NCBI GenBank assembly: GCA_947504025.1 | Contig: CANNFX010000001.1 | Location: 1,091,501-1,155,500 of the forward strand | DNA length: 64,000 bases | Source of the DNA: an uncultured Sphingomonadaceae bacterium | Lineage (GTDB): Bacteria > Pseudomonadota > Alphaproteobacteria > Sphingomonadales > Sphingomonadaceae | Direction of reading: 5' to 3' | Shown here: one piece after another, positions 1 to 11,216 of the stretch | Layout: every line of letters starts with the position of its first letter | Numbering within the stretch: the first letter of the stretch is position 1 | Translations under genes and position numbers: made by a program | The notes under the pieces: model-generated | What the model was told of the DNA's origin: nothing | Databases searched by the model: none | The model's input: only the letters and a program-made list of their open reading frames with translations

Positions 1-551
1 ACCAACCCATATTCATCACCACGACGCCAACGAACCTTCGCCTGGATCAATGGTAGGCACTCTGCTTCCAATCGCAGAATCTGGTCGATCGCAAGCCTGC
101 TTCTGCATGTGATCCGCGCACCTTGCTGGGAGATATCGAGGATCTGAGCGACCGAAACCTGGCCGCGATGGGCGGTCATGACAGGAAACCGCAGTTTCAG
201 TCTGACCGGACGCTTGGGATAGCGGCCCTTTTCGTTCAAAAATTTGGCAATATCGATCTCATCAGTGAAACGAAATCCGGCAGCGCCATCCCTCTCCCAT
301 ACTTTCTCGATTGCATGGCACTCACCGCTCTGGAGCTGCAACCTCACAGGTCCGCCAGGCGGCAAAGCGTGAAAATTGCGGACCGACAACCCCGTCGATG
401 AAACATCGCGAATTACACAGAGAAACTCACCCATGGGGGAAATCAGCTTTGCTGCGCGAAGCAGCAAGGTAAAGCGCGGCGCAACACGTGCCTCCGCGCC
501 AAGCTCAGCAGGCGCAGCTTGGCCCCTCCTAGCTCTACTACCATGTTCCAT
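1..551 (-). CDS. PilZ domain protein (3' end beyond window)
   Basis: This partial gene reads leftward off the window edge. The visible ~183 residues contain two PilZ-like units. The first includes RFTLLLRAAKLIS followed by CVIRDVSSTGLSVRNF. The second begins YPKRPVRLKLRFPV and continues with ILDISQQGARI. PilZ domains usually bind cyclic-di-GMP through an RxxxR and a D/NxSxxG motif, and the second motif is seen as DVSSTG and DISQQG. The ATG at 551 is preceded by AAAGGGGA about 10 nt upstream. Many sphingomonads carry tandem-PilZ proteins of this kind. The partner process (motility, polysaccharide) cannot be told from here. Confidence 0.75.
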   Translation of the reverse strand, partial: MEHGSRARRGQAAPAELGAEARVAPRFTLLLRAAKLISPMGEFLCVIRDVSSTGLSVRNFHALPPGGPVRLQLQSGECHAIEKVWERDGAAGFRFTDEIDIAKFLNEKGRYPKRPVRLKLRFPVMTAHRGQVSVAQILDISQQGARITCRSRLAIDQILRLEAECLPLIQAKVRWRRGDEYGL

Positions 552-728
552 TCGCCAGTGTCCCCTTTGCAAACCAGCACAATTGCTGATGCACAATCAG
601 GTTTAATTCGGCGTGGAACTGACGGTGCGTATAAGCCCCTAACAATTACCGTTAGTGCAGAAATTCAAGTGACAGCACATCGTTACTAACCGATGCACAT
701 GCTGAGAGCAGGCCGCATGCAGCGGTAG

Positions 729-813
729 TGGTACGGGTGACTGGACTCGAACCAGCACGAGCAATGCTCAGGGGATTTTAAGTCCCCGGCGTCTACCATT
801 CCGCCACACCCGC
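729..813 (-). tRNA. tRNA-Leu (TAA anticodon)
   Basis: An 85-nt gene reads on the minus strand with the CCA encoded. The acceptor arms are GCGGGTG and CACCCGT, closed by a G-U pair. The anticodon loop is CTTAAAA, giving anticodon TAA for UUA codons. The long variable arm (TGAGCATTGCTCG) is typical of class II tRNA-Leu, and the T-loop region reads GGTTCGAGTCC. Confidence 0.93.
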
Positions 814-970
814 ACGGGAAACCTAACCGCACAGCGCCCCACTAGCGAGCAGCAGGCTGGCCTGCAATCGCCTTCCGGAAATTTGCCGCTATGAGGTGCG
901 CGATTTTCTGTCATTTTTGATACGGAAGCCCGTGGCCTGACCCAAAGCTTCTTGCTTGATATAGACGCAT

Positions 971-1007
971 TGAATACCGTCAGGCCCCTTGAGCCTGACG
1001 GTATTCA
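971..1007. terminator. Perfect 15-bp inverted repeat downstream of ihfB
   Basis: Two 15-nt arms (971-985 and 993-1007) are exact reverse complements around a 7-nt loop. The element sits 58 nt beyond the ihfB stop codon. No clear T-run follows on either strand, so it is either a non-canonical terminator or an RNA-stabilising hairpin. ihfB transcripts are the obvious candidates to end here. Confidence 0.5.
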
Positions 1008-1064
1008 CTATTTCTGGCGGCATAAGTCAGCCACCAAACTACAACGCTTTATAAAATGGGCGCT

Positions 1065-1343
1065 CTATTTGTTGAGCGAAGCGCGCATTTCCTTGCCCGG
1101 CTTGAAATAGGGTACGCGCTTTGCCGGCACATCCACCGCTTCACCAGTGCGCGGATTACGGCCCTTACGGGCATCGCGCTCACGCGTTGAAAATGCGCCA
1201 AAGCCGCGCAGTTCAACCCGGCCACCGTCGGCCAGCCTCGCAGCAATCTCTTCAAAGAAAATATCTACCACGCGCTCAACTTCTTCAGCACGCAGCTCCG
1301 GATTTTCGCTGGCAATCTCTTGCAGCAGTTCGGACCTGATCAT
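1065..1343 (-). CDS. ihfB: Integration host factor subunit beta
   Basis: A 92-aa member of the HU/IHF family. It begins [11 protein letters not shown] and carries the beta-arm signature [16 protein letters not shown] and the tip motif RNPRTGEAV, where the conserved Arg-Asn-Pro intercalates into DNA. IHF-beta proteins usually begin with MIRSEL, so the ATG at 1343 is chosen over the in-frame GTG at 1361. A purine-rich GGCGGG precedes it. As a heterodimer with IhfA it bends DNA for replication, recombination and transcription. It stands alone, with a strong hairpin downstream. Confidence 0.92.
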   Translation of the reverse strand: MIRSELLQEIASENPELRAEEVERVVDIFFEEIAARLADGGRVELRGFGAFSTRERDARKGRNPRTGEAVDVPAKRVPYFKPGKEMRASLNK

Positions 1344-1535
1344 GTTCCCGCCTTTCGACACCAGTCGCTTCTACGACTTGGCTCTATAATAAAGCTACTT
1401 CGTGAAACCCCGACATAGCATGGTTCACGACCCCTGTGCGTGGTGTGCCAAAGATTTCTTCAGTTCGCAATCGCAACTCGATAACAAATTTTCGTCAGAA
1501 CGTTAAGTATCAGGAATTTATTGCGAAACTTCTTT

Positions 1536-1877
1536 TTAAGCGTCGTCGAAAAGTTCGGCGGCCTGAATCCCCAAACGCTGCATTCTAGCACGGATTTCTG
1601 GCCATTCTTCAGCAATGAAGCTCTCTCGCTCTGCCTTGCGCAGCTTGTCAGCCGCGCCGGCGACCACATACATCCCCACACCGCGTTGCACTTCGACCAG
1701 CCCATCCGTTTGAAATTGCTGGTAAGCTTTCGCCACCGTCAGTGGATTAGCCCCTTGCTGTGCCGCAAATGCGCGGACGGACGGAAGCATTGCACCCTCT
1801 TGGTAACGGCCTTCTATAATCGCCGCCGCAATCAGGTCGCGCAGGCGGAGGTATACGGGTCGGGATTGCTGACTCAT
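1536..1877 (-). CDS. Short GntR-family regulator (YtrA type)
   Basis: 113 residues. The N-terminal winged helix (about 10-75) contains YLRLRDLIAAAIIEGRYQEG and LPSVRAFAAQQGANPLTVAKAYQ, the GntR DNA-binding pattern. The C-terminal ~40 residues are short and helical, which fits the YtrA subgroup with its small dimerisation tail rather than FadR or HutC types. YtrA regulators commonly control neighbouring ABC or membrane genes. The divergent POT transporter at 2079 is a possible target across the 200-bp gap, but no operator was identified. Confidence 0.82.
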   Translation of the reverse strand: MSQQSRPVYLRLRDLIAAAIIEGRYQEGAMLPSVRAFAAQQGANPLTVAKAYQQFQTDGLVEVQRGVGMYVVAGAADKLRKAERESFIAEEWPEIRARMQRLGIQAAELFDDA

Positions 1878-2078
1878 CGGAGATAGCTCATGGTTTGATC
1901 CTGTGATTTAAGTGCATCAGTGCCATAATACAGCGCGTCAGGTCAAGTGGTCCGACAGCTTCTGTTCAGACAGTTTCTTGTGAAACAACAGCTTCACATC
2001 AGCAAATCTGGCGCTAGTGTGCGCGCCTTGGGGACCGGTCCATAGAGATCGGCGAGAAATTTGAGGGAATAATATCGC

Positions 2079-3830
2079 ATGGCCACGAAATATGCTGAAA
2101 ACGGGGATGCCGCAGGCACTATCCTAGGGCACCCCAAGGGACTGTTCGTCCTATTCTTCGCCGAAATGTGGGAACGCTTCTCCTTTTACGGCATGCGTGC
2201 GTTGCTGATTTTTTATCTAACAAAGCACTGGCTGTTTTCAGACGGAGATGCGGGAATCATTTACGGGGCATACACCGCCCTCGTATATATTACCCCGGTG
2301 ATTGGCGGCTATCTGGCTGATCGCTATCTAGGACAGCGCAAGGCAGTCCAATTTGGTGCGGTCTTGCTGACCTTGGGCCACTTTTTCATGGCCTTCGAAG
2401 GTGCACCGCGAGCAGGCAACATCGATAATCCAGTGATTTACATATTCTGGATGGCGCTAGCATTGATCATCGTCGGGACAGGCTTTTTGAAAGCAAATAT
2501 CTCGGTCATTGTTGGCCAATTATATCCTCGTACCGATGTGCGGCGCGATGGCGCCTACACAATCTTCTATATGGGCATCAATCTAGGTGCTGCGCTTGGC
2601 TCATTGCTTTGCGGTTACATCGGCGAAACCTACGGTTGGTCCTATGGCTTTGGCTTAGCAGGAATCGGCATGCTGGCCGGTCTCGCGGTGTTCGTTTGGG
2701 GCCGTCCGTTGCTCCTTGGGCGTGGCGAGCCGAGCAAGCCGCTTGCCAAGAAGACCGAATGGAGCATGTATGGTGTTGGCCTGTTGCTGGTGGCCCTATG
2801 CTGGATCCTGATCCAGTATCAGTCGGTTGTCGGTGGTCTCCTCGGTACATTTGGAGCCGCCTTGGTCGCTTATGTTCTTTATATCGCAACCTTCCGACTA
2901 TCGTATGGGTCGTACGCCCAGTCTCCCAAAGCCCCGGTGAATCTGTTCCTGCTAGGAGCAGCAATGACCGTAATCGGGATGCTACTAGTGGTCGCGGTCA
3001 ACCCTGAATTGACAGTGGTTCCTATCGTTGGCCTCGTCTTGATGATCGCAACAATGGCACAACAAATGATGTCCAAGGTCTTTCATGACCGTGACCGGAT
3101 ATATGCTGCCATGTTCCTGATCATCACATCGATTATTTTTTGGGCGCTGTTTGAACAAGCGGGCTCTTCATTGAACCTATTTACTGATCGACATGTTGAT
3201 CGCGGCGGAGTTCCGGCATCAGTCTTCCAGTCTATTAATGCGATCTATATTATCCTGCTTGCTCCCCTGTTCGCAACGCTGTGGACGGTGATGGGGCGCA
3301 AGGGTGTGGAGCCGTCTGCGCCACTGAAATTCGGTTTGGCCGTAATACAGGTCGGGCTGGGCTTCCTCGTCTTGGTTTGGGGTGCACGATCAGTCGGCGT
3401 CGACGTGCCGGTTCCAGTCCTCTTCATCTTTTTGATCTACCTCCTGCACACCACTGGTGAATTGTGTTTGAGTCCGGTGGGTCTCTCGGCGATGAACCGG
3501 CTTGCCCCTTCCCACCTGGCCTCGCTGGTTATGGGCGTGTGGTTCTTCGCATCAGCAACTGGCAATTTCGCAGCTGGCATGATCGCCAGGGCCACTGGCG
3601 GTGAAGGCGTTGGCGAAGAGGCCGGTAAGGAAGTGGTCTTGGGAGTTTACCAGACCGTTGGACTCTATGCAGTCGGAATCGGTGTGGCTGTGATGGTCAT
3701 CTCTCCGCTAATCAAGAAACTCATGCATCTCGACACCCTCGAAGACGACAACGTTAGTGATGATCTTTCGGGAGGTGGCGAAATCGGTGAACCGCAGGCC
3801 GCCGGTATCCACCCTGCCACCCGCGACTAA
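2079..3830 (+). CDS. POT/PTR-family peptide:proton symporter
   Basis: A 583-aa protein with about 12-14 hydrophobic helices. Near residues 28-42 it has EMWERFSFYGMRALL, the ExxERFxxYG proton-coupling motif of the proton-dependent oligopeptide transporter family. The central FYMGINLGAALG is the PTR2 signature. The C-terminal ~40 residues are acidic and cytoplasmic. It should import di- and tripeptides. It is followed at short distance by two amidohydrolase genes and a secreted isomerase, which suggests a peptide or peptide-derivative use block. Confidence 0.92.
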   Translation: MATKYAENGDAAGTILGHPKGLFVLFFAEMWERFSFYGMRALLIFYLTKHWLFSDGDAGIIYGAYTALVYITPVIGGYLADRYLGQRKAVQFGAVLLTLGHFFMAFEGAPRAGNIDNPVIYIFWMALALIIVGTGFLKANISVIVGQLYPRTDVRRDGAYTIFYMGINLGAALGSLLCGYIGETYGWSYGFGLAGIGMLAGLAVFVWGRPLLLGRGEPSKPLAKKTEWSMYGVGLLLVALCWILIQYQSVVGGLLGTFGAALVAYVLYIATFRLSYGSYAQSPKAPVNLFLLGAAMTVIGMLLVVAVNPELTVVPIVGLVLMIATMAQQMMSKVFHDRDRIYAAMFLIITSIIFWALFEQAGSSLNLFTDRHVDRGGVPASVFQSINAIYIILLAPLFATLWTVMGRKGVEPSAPLKFGLAVIQVGLGFLVLVWGARSVGVDVPVPVLFIFLIYLLHTTGELCLSPVGLSAMNRLAPSHLASLVMGVWFFASATGNFAAGMIARATGGEGVGEEAGKEVVLGVYQTVGLYAVGIGVAVMVISPLIKKLMHLDTLEDDNVSDDLSGGGEIGEPQAAGIHPATRD

Positions 3831-3844
3831 AGACTAGACCAAAC

Positions 3845-5232
<1,388 letters not shown>

Positions 5233-5236
<4 letters not shown>

Positions 5237-6537
5237 GCACGAGCAAACTGCTCATCGCTGCGCTCGCAGCACTCCCACTTCTTACAGCTCTGCCCACTGC
5301 CGTCTCAGCGCAGGACTTTGCTATCACGAACGCAACCGTAGCCATTGGCGATGGCGGCGAACCTATCGAGGGCGGCACCGTAGTAGTGCGCGGCGGTAAG
5401 GTTAGTGCAGCTGGTGCTGGCGTTACTGTCCCCGCCGGTATTCCGGTCACAGATGGTACAGGAGCATGGGTAACGCCCGGCCTGGTCGTCGCACTCAGCG
5501 ATGTCGGCGTGTATGATGTCGGTGCCGTATCCGAGAGTAACGACACCACGGGCGGCAGCAGTCCGTTCAGCGCTGCGCTCGATATCTCACCGGCGATCAA
5601 TCCAGCGGCTCAGCAAATGAAGCTCGCCCGCGCTGGTGGCGTAACGCGCGCAAGCGTTGTCACTGGCGCGCGCGGTTCAATCTTTGCCGGGCAAGGCGCG
5701 GTGGTCGATACCGGCGCTGACCCCGACGCTGTCATGAAGGCTCGCGCGTTCCAATATGTCGAATTGGGCGAAGGCGGCGCACGCCTTGCCGGTGGCAGCC
5801 GCGTTGCAGCCCACATCTATCTGCGCAATGCGATGCGCGAAGCCCGCGCATTTGCCGCCGGAACATGGAAAGGCGACGAAGCCATGTTAACCCGCGCCGA
5901 TGCCGAAGCGTTAGGCGCAGTCGTTTCGGGCAAACAACGCCTCTATGTAGAAGTCGAACGCGCTTCGGACATCCGCATCGTAATAGCGCTAGGCCGAGAA
6001 TTTCCGAAACTCGACATCGTATTGGTCGGTGCGAGCGAAGGGTGGATGGTCGCAGGTGAAATCGCCGCAGCTGGTGTGCCGGTTATTGCCGATGCACTGG
6101 ATGATCTTCCGCAAAGCTTCGAACAGCTCGGTGCGACACAAAGCAATGTCGGACGGATGGTTGATGCCGGCGTCGAGGTTTCAATCGGACGCATCTTCGG
6201 TGAGGAAATTCCAGCTTATGTCACCCAATATGCCGGAAACCTCGTTGCGTTGAACAACGTGCCCGGCGCAACAGGTCTAACGTGGGGCGAAGCCTTCGCC
6301 ACCATCAGTTCAATCCCTGCAAAGATCTCCGGCATTGGCGGTAAGGCGGGCGTGCTAAAAGCCGGTGCAGTGGGTGATATCGTGATCTGGGACGGCGATC
6401 CGCTTGAGGTCTCCTCCGCACCAGTTCGCGTTTATATCGACGGCGTTGAGCAACCGCTCGACAGCCATCAATCCCGCCTGCGCGAACGCTACCGCGATCT
6501 CGACGAGAGCGACCTACCCAAAGCTTATGACTGGTAA
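5233..6537 (+). CDS. Exported amidohydrolase-like protein lacking HxH
   Basis: 434 residues with a Sec signal peptide (LLIAALAALPLLTALPTAVSA). It is homologous in layout to the preceding protein, including the start strand, the TPG turn and the terminal GDIVIWDGDPLEV. Where its neighbour has the metal-binding DIHSHLG, this protein reads VVALSDVG, so the first metal ligands are gone. It is therefore probably inactive on its own, and may be a partner subunit of the first amidohydrolase. Translational coupling through the 4-bp overlap fits a paired complex. Confidence 0.82.
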
Positions 6538-6539
6538 TT

Positions 6540-7034
6540 ATGATGCATAAGATATTCTTGGCCGCCGGCGCATTGGCGGTATCGACTTCATTGTCTGCGC
6601 AGGATTTCGACCTGTCGACCGTAGAAGACAAAGCGCAAAGCAGCGCATGGCATAACAGCCAGCAATGGGCGCTGACCAAGCTCGCGGCTGACCCTAATTG
6701 GGCATATCTGGACGGTCTGTACTGGCGGCGCATCGCTGGCAACGGGACTGGCACGAAGCCGTCCCTCGAAGACACAGTCACGGTCCACTATGCCGGAACC
6801 TTTGTGGATGGCACGGCTTTCGATAGCTCTTACGAACGAGGCTCCCCTGCCACCTTCCCGCTCGGACGGTTGGTGAAGGCATGGCAGATGGCGATACCGC
6901 AAATGGGCGTTGGCGACACAATTGAAATCGTTGCTCCAGCAGACCTGGCCTACGGCCCAACCGGCAAGGGCTCGATACCAGGCGGAGCGACGCTGATGTT
7001 CAAAGTCGAACTGTTGGGCATCGAAGGCCGCTGA
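6540..7034 (+). CDS. Exported FKBP-type peptidyl-prolyl isomerase
   Basis: 164 residues. A signal peptide (IFLAAGALAVSTSLSAQ) leads a linker and then an FKBP domain over about 75-163: VTVHYAGTFVDGTAFDSSYERG, FPLGRLVKAWQMAIPQM and DLAYGPTGKGSIPGGATLMFKVELL are the standard strands and active-site loop. It catalyses Xaa-Pro isomerisation in the periplasm. It starts 3 nt after the amidohydrolase stop, so it is probably co-transcribed and may help that pair fold. ATGATG gives two equivalent starts. Confidence 0.9.
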   Translation: MMHKIFLAAGALAVSTSLSAQDFDLSTVEDKAQSSAWHNSQQWALTKLAADPNWAYLDGLYWRRIAGNGTGTKPSLEDTVTVHYAGTFVDGTAFDSSYERGSPATFPLGRLVKAWQMAIPQMGVGDTIEIVAPADLAYGPTGKGSIPGGATLMFKVELLGIEGR

Positions 7035-7035
7035 A

Positions 7036-7374
7036 CTAGAATTCGGGCGAGTATTCGCCTTGCTCAAACAAGTGCTTTTCACCCCAGCGCCACATTTCCG
7101 TAAACATCGGACGCAGCCCATCACCCGCCTGCGTCAACGCATAACGTGCGCGGTGCCCCTTTGGCGGATCACGTTTAAGTACACCCGCTTCGACCAATAT
7201 CGCCAATCGCGATGTCAGTGCAGCCCGGCTGATCGGCAGGCGTTCTATGAATTGTTCGAACCGGTCAGCACCGAGAAACGCCTCACGCAGAATCAGGATA
7301 ACCCAGCGATCGCCCAGTAAACGGGAGGCACGACCGACGGGACATGGTGCATGTGAGACGATGTATTTCTTCAT
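7036..7374 (-). CDS. HxlR-family winged-helix regulator
   Basis: 112 residues from the ATG at 7374. An upstream in-frame extension exists, but it would run through the divergent promoter and into the thioesterase gene. The domain begins CPVGRASRLLGDRWVILILRE, the HxlR hallmark, continues with RLPISRAALTSRLAILVEAGVL (helix-turn-helix) and ends RYALTQAGDGLRP (wing). HxlR proteins often sense reactive electrophiles or redox state. Two near-identical operators lie just outside its start, suggesting autoregulation together with the thioesterase operon. Confidence 0.88.
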   Translation of the reverse strand: MKKYIVSHAPCPVGRASRLLGDRWVILILREAFLGADRFEQFIERLPISRAALTSRLAILVEAGVLKRDPPKGHRARYALTQAGDGLRPMFTEMWRWGEKHLFEQGEYSPEF

Positions 7375-7375
7375 C

Positions 7376-7437
7376 AGTCTGGTTTTTAGACTTGTGGGCC
7401 AGTAACGCAACCTGTCTATAGTCTGTTTTCCAGACTT
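7376..7437. promoter_or_regulatory. Divergent promoter with two repeated operators
   Basis: Two 18-nt sites of the same design are present: AGTCTGGTTTTTAGACTT at 7376-7393 and AGTCTGTTTTCCAGACTT at 7420-7437. Each has AGTCT/AGACT half sites. They flank the ~45-bp spacer between the HxlR regulator and the thioesterase, as expected for an autoregulated divergent promoter. The spacing between site starts is 44 bp, about four helical turns. Confidence 0.7.
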
Positions 7438-7450
7438 ATAGGAGATTCGC

Positions 7451-7888
7451 ATGTCCAAACCCCGCTTCGAAAGCGAAGAACAGTCTCTCACCTATATGCG
7501 AGAGGTTGCCGTGAAGGGATCCGGCTTCTCCAATTGGCTCGGTGTGGAACCGATTAAGGTCTGGCGGGGCGAATCCGAACTATTGCTCGAGATGCGCGGT
7601 GAACTGACTCAGCATCACGGCTTTGCTCACGGGGCAATCGTGGGGTTGATGGCCGATAATGCTTGCGCCTGGGCAGGTGCAAGCGTGATCGGCGACGTTG
7701 TGACGGGCAACTATTCGATCAACTTTCTCGCCCCGGCACGAGGCACGCATTTGCGGTCCAAAGGCACGGTGATGAAGGCCGGCAAACGCCAAGCCGTGGT
7801 GCGCGCCGATGTCTGGTCGGAAAGTGATGGCGAGAACCCGGTGTTGGTCGCCGTTGCACAAGCGACAATCATCCCGACAGGACGGTAA
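7451..7888 (+). CDS. PaaI-family hotdog thioesterase
   Basis: 145 residues with a single hotdog fold. The catalytic-region pattern HHGFAHGAIVGLMADNACAWA (HGG-like His-Gly and acidic Asp on the long helix) and SINFLAPARGTHLRSKGTVMKAG match acyl-CoA thioesterases of the PaaI/YigI type. An AGGAG ribosome site precedes the ATG. The substrate is probably an aromatic or medium acyl-CoA. Control by the divergent HxlR protein is likely from the shared operators. Confidence 0.85.
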   Translation: MSKPRFESEEQSLTYMREVAVKGSGFSNWLGVEPIKVWRGESELLLEMRGELTQHHGFAHGAIVGLMADNACAWAGASVIGDVVTGNYSINFLAPARGTHLRSKGTVMKAGKRQAVVRADVWSESDGENPVLVAVAQATIIPTGR

Positions 7889-7945
7889 TTTGTGACCAAT
7901 GCCGCGGCTGTGCTAGCCGTTATGGACGGAACGGGGAGGATCGGC

Positions 7946-8629
7946 ATGGGACCGGAACTGACATCATTGCTAGCGGCCAGCACAGCGCTGGTCGGATCAC
8001 ATTTCGTACTATCGCATCCGCTGCGCGCACCGCTTGTTGCAAAATTGGGCAACAACGGATTTCTCGGCCTCTATTCGTTACTCAACTTGGCGTTTTTCGC
8101 CTGGATGATCTGGGCATTCACGCTCGTTCCCGCAGGAGCAGCGCCGCTTTGGAACGGAACTGGCGATGTTATGTGGGCGATAGGCAGCCTGCTTACGATC
8201 GTCGCCATGGTCCTGTTTCTCGGCTCATACATCGGAAACCCCGCCATGCCGCAACCGGGCGCAGAAGCACTCGCCCGGAAAGAGCCGAACGGCGCATTCC
8301 GTGTCACACGCCACCCGATGATGTGGGGTTTTGCAATCTGGGGGGCATCGCACATTCTGGTGATGCCAACACCGCGCACAGTGATCTTCGCTGGCGCAAT
8401 TTTCGTCCTAGCCTTGCTGGGCGCACGGCTTCAGGACCGCAAGAAAGAAGCGCTAATGGGCGAGGCTTGGGTGGAGTGGGAATCGAAGACCAGCTTCACA
8501 CCCCAACTCAGCCGCCTATTCAGTATCGGCCCCTTGCTATGGGTTGCAGCGATCACAGTCTGGATGGGGCTGACATGGATCCACATCTGGATGGGAAGTA
8601 TGCCAGCCGGACTGTGGCGCTGGATTTAG
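7946..8629 (+). CDS. nnrU: NnrU-family membrane protein
   Basis: 227 residues with six or so membrane helices. LVGSHFVLSHPLRAPLVAKLG near the N-terminus, GLYSLLNLAFFAWMIW, and the conserved cytoplasmic RVTRHPMMWGFAIWGASHI place it in the NnrU/isoprenylcysteine-methyltransferase-like family. The first NnrU was linked to nitric oxide and nitrite metabolism, but many members have unproven roles. An ATG at 7946 with GGGGAGGA seven nt upstream is preferred over the in-frame GTG at 7892. Confidence 0.83.
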   Translation: MGPELTSLLAASTALVGSHFVLSHPLRAPLVAKLGNNGFLGLYSLLNLAFFAWMIWAFTLVPAGAAPLWNGTGDVMWAIGSLLTIVAMVLFLGSYIGNPAMPQPGAEALARKEPNGAFRVTRHPMMWGFAIWGASHILVMPTPRTVIFAGAIFVLALLGARLQDRKKEALMGEAWVEWESKTSFTPQLSRLFSIGPLLWVAAITVWMGLTWIHIWMGSMPAGLWRWI

Positions 8630-8735
8630 GCAAAACTATCTCGGCATGATGGCAAAACAGTCCGAAGTCGCCAATGGTTAAGCGCCAGACGCTCGGTCAA
8701 ATTGGCCATTCTTCAGACCTGCAGCTCGGTAGCCC

Positions 8736-10661
8736 TCAAGCCAAAGCCTCTTCCACGCTGGCACTATTGTGGCGCAGTGCCTTCAACACTGTGGCGACAA
8801 TATGCGGAGCATTAAGGCCGGCTTCGTCATATTGGTTGGCCGGGGAATCGTGATCCTGAAACGCATCGGGCAAACGCAAGGTGCGGATCTTCAAGCCTGT
8901 GTCGATCAACCCCTTGTCACTCGCCAGCGTCAGAACATGCGCGCCAAGACCGCCGATGGCGGCCTCTTCAACGGTTACAACAACTTCATGCGTGCGCATC
9001 AACTTTTCGATCAATTCGCTATCGAGCGGTTTGGCGAAGCGCAGGTCAGCAACGGTAGTGGAAAGCCCCTTGGCCTCCAACTCGTCAGCCGCTTTCGTCG
9101 CTTCTGCGAGGCGCGTGCCGAGCGAGAGTAGCGCAATTTTGCTGCCTTCTCTGACGATGCGGCCTTTGCCAATTTCGAGCTGCTCCAGCTGTTCAGGTAT
9201 CGCTACACCCGTGCCCGCGCCGCGTGGATAGCGGAAGGCTATCGGCCCGCTGTCATGCAATGACGCCGTATAAGTCATATGCGCTAATTCGGCTTCGTCA
9301 GCCGCCGCCATCACCACCATGTTCGGTAGCGTCGCGAGATAGGTAACATCAAAACTGCCAGCGTGAGTTGCGCCATCCGCACCGACCAGACCGGCACGGT
9401 CAATCGCGAAGCGGACAGGTAGATTCTGAATCGCCACATCATGTACGACTTGGTCGAATGCACGCTGGAGGAAGGTCGAGTAAATCGCGCAAAACGGGCG
9501 CATGCCCTGTGCAGCCAGGCCAGCAGCAAAGGTCACGCCGTGTTGTTCAGCTATGCCGACATCAAAGGCGCGATCCGGATGAGCCGCGGTGAATTTATCG
9601 ACGCCCGTGCCGCTCGGCATAGCCGCAGTAATCGCGCAGATTTTGTCGTCAGTCTCAGCCAGCTTTGCCAGCGTTTCGCCGAAGACATTCTGGTAGTTAG
9701 GTGGGCCGCCACCCGGGCCCTTGTCCTGCTTGCCCGACACAACATCGAACTTCGCTACGCCGTGGTACTTGTCAGCGCTGTCTTCAGCAGGGGCGTAACC
9801 CTTGCCCTTCTTTGTCACGACATGGATCAGGATCGGCCCTTGAGCAGTGTCACGAACATTCTCGAGCACAGGAATTAGATGCTCGAGATTATGGCCATCA
9901 ATCGGTCCTACATAATAGAAGCCCAATTCTTCGAACAGCGTCCCACCGGTGACCATGCCGCGGGTATATTCTTCTGCCTTCTCGAGGCCCGAGTGCACAC
10001 GGCGCGACAGCTTCTTCGCCATTTTCGAAGCGAGGCTTCGCAGGCCGAGATACTCGCTGGAGGACACCATCCGCGCCAAATAGGCGCTGAGGCCGCCAAC
10101 CGGTGGTGCAATCGACATGTCATTATCATTGAGGATCACAATGAGCCGATTGCCTGCCTGTTCAGCATTATTCATCGCCTCATAGGCCATGCCCGCGCTC
10201 ATCGCACCGTCACCGATTACCGCAATGCCCTTGCCAGGCTTGTCATTCAGCTTGTTGGCAACCGCAAAGCCCAGTGCAGCTGAAATCGACGTCGAGCTAT
10301 GCGCTGCACCAAACGGATCATATTCACTTTCACTACGCTTAGTGAAGCCTGAAAGCCCGCCGCCTTGGCGAAGCGTGCGAATACGGTCACGGCGGCCAGT
10401 TATGATCTTATGCGGGTAGGCCTGATGACCGACATCCCAGATCAATCGGTCTTCCGGCGTGTTGAAAACATAATGAATCGCAGTGGTCAGTTCGACCACG
10501 CCAAGGCCAGAACCAAGATGCCCGCCAGTTGAGCCGACAGCGCTGATCATTTCAGCACGTAACTCATCAGCAAATTGCCGCAATTGCTCCGGCTTCAGCT
10601 TACGGAGGTCGGCGGGCACATCGACAGTGTCGAGCAGCGGCGTATCGGGACGATCACTCAT
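8736..10661 (-). CDS. dxs: 1-deoxy-D-xylulose-5-phosphate synthase
   Basis: 641 residues, the usual length. It condenses pyruvate and glyceraldehyde-3-phosphate with thiamine diphosphate, the first step of the MEP isoprenoid pathway. Seen are [16 protein letters not shown] (substrate-binding His), the ThDP motif [17 protein letters not shown], and the transketolase pyrimidine domain [14 protein letters not shown] followed by [14 protein letters not shown]. Sphingomonads use this pathway for carotenoids and quinones. It is convergent with nnrU. Confidence 0.96.
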   Translation of the reverse strand: MSDRPDTPLLDTVDVPADLRKLKPEQLRQFADELRAEMISAVGSTGGHLGSGLGVVELTTAIHYVFNTPEDRLIWDVGHQAYPHKIITGRRDRIRTLRQGGGLSGFTKRSESEYDPFGAAHSSTSISAALGFAVANKLNDKPGKGIAVIGDGAMSAGMAYEAMNNAEQAGNRLIVILNDNDMSIAPPVGGLSAYLARMVSSSEYLGLRSLASKMAKKLSRRVHSGLEKAEEYTRGMVTGGTLFEELGFYYVGPIDGHNLEHLIPVLENVRDTAQGPILIHVVTKKGKGYAPAEDSADKYHGVAKFDVVSGKQDKGPGGGPPNYQNVFGETLAKLAETDDKICAITAAMPSGTGVDKFTAAHPDRAFDVGIAEQHGVTFAAGLAAQGMRPFCAIYSTFLQRAFDQVVHDVAIQNLPVRFAIDRAGLVGADGATHAGSFDVTYLATLPNMVVMAAADEAELAHMTYTASLHDSGPIAFRYPRGAGTGVAIPEQLEQLEIGKGRIVREGSKIALLSLGTRLAEATKAADELEAKGLSTTVADLRFAKPLDSELIEKLMRTHEVVVTVEEAAIGGLGAHVLTLASDKGLIDTGLKIRTLRLPDAFQDHDSPANQYDEAGLNAPHIVATVLKALRHNSASVEEALA

Positions 10662-10717
10662 GCAGAGATGCTTACAACGGTAATTATCGCGTGTCGATGA
10701 ACGTAATCAGCCGGAAA

Positions 10718-11179
10718 TCAGGAGGCGCAATTATCGCAGAGTCCGCGCAGCTCGACCACAGGGCGCACGTCGGCAAAGCCTGCCCCTCTACCCGCCTCCC
10801 TAAGTGCTGATGTCAGTCGATCATCATCAAAATGCGTAACCGCTCCGCAATCATCACAGATCAAAAAGATACAATCATGCCGGCACCCGGGGTGAGTGTT
10901 GGCAATATAGGCATTCGCGCTTTCGATCCGATTGGCGAGATTTTCACGCACAAACAGGTCGAGGATACGGTAAATGCTATTCGCCGCGACACGCTTTTCA
11001 CGCTTGTCTGACAGGGCTTCAGCAATGTCATAGGCGGATGCGGGACGGTCACGGCTGACCAGGGCGTCGAACACATCAGCGCGCAGAGCGGTCCACTGTT
11101 CACCCGAATCGATCAGCGACTTGCGCGCCGCGGCGACAAGCCCTCTGCCGGAGTGTTCGTGATGGGAATGCCCGCTCAT
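10718..11179 (-). CDS. zur: Fur-family metal regulator (Zur-like)
   Basis: 153 residues from the ATG at 11179 (MSGHSHHEH). The N-terminal winged helix (SAYDIAEALSDKREKRVAANSIYRILDLF) is followed by a metal domain with CRHDCIFLICDDCGAVTHF and a terminal LCDNC. The two CxxC pairs form the structural zinc site of Fur/Zur proteins, and the His-rich start could bind further zinc. The overall pattern is closer to Zur than Fur, but metal identity is inferred. The longer upstream frame lacks family similarity and is not used. Confidence 0.82.
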   Translation of the reverse strand: MSGHSHHEHSGRGLVAAARKSLIDSGEQWTALRADVFDALVSRDRPASAYDIAEALSDKREKRVAANSIYRILDLFVRENLANRIESANAYIANTHPGCRHDCIFLICDDCGAVTHFDDDRLTSALREAGRGAGFADVRPVVELRGLCDNCAS

Positions 11180-11216
11180 AGCGCCCCATATAGGGGCGGC
11201 ACCATGCAAACTGCAA

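Noticed and set aside
8630..8735. Possible terminator between nnrU and dxs
   Set aside because: Only weak, interrupted complementarity and no T-run was seen.
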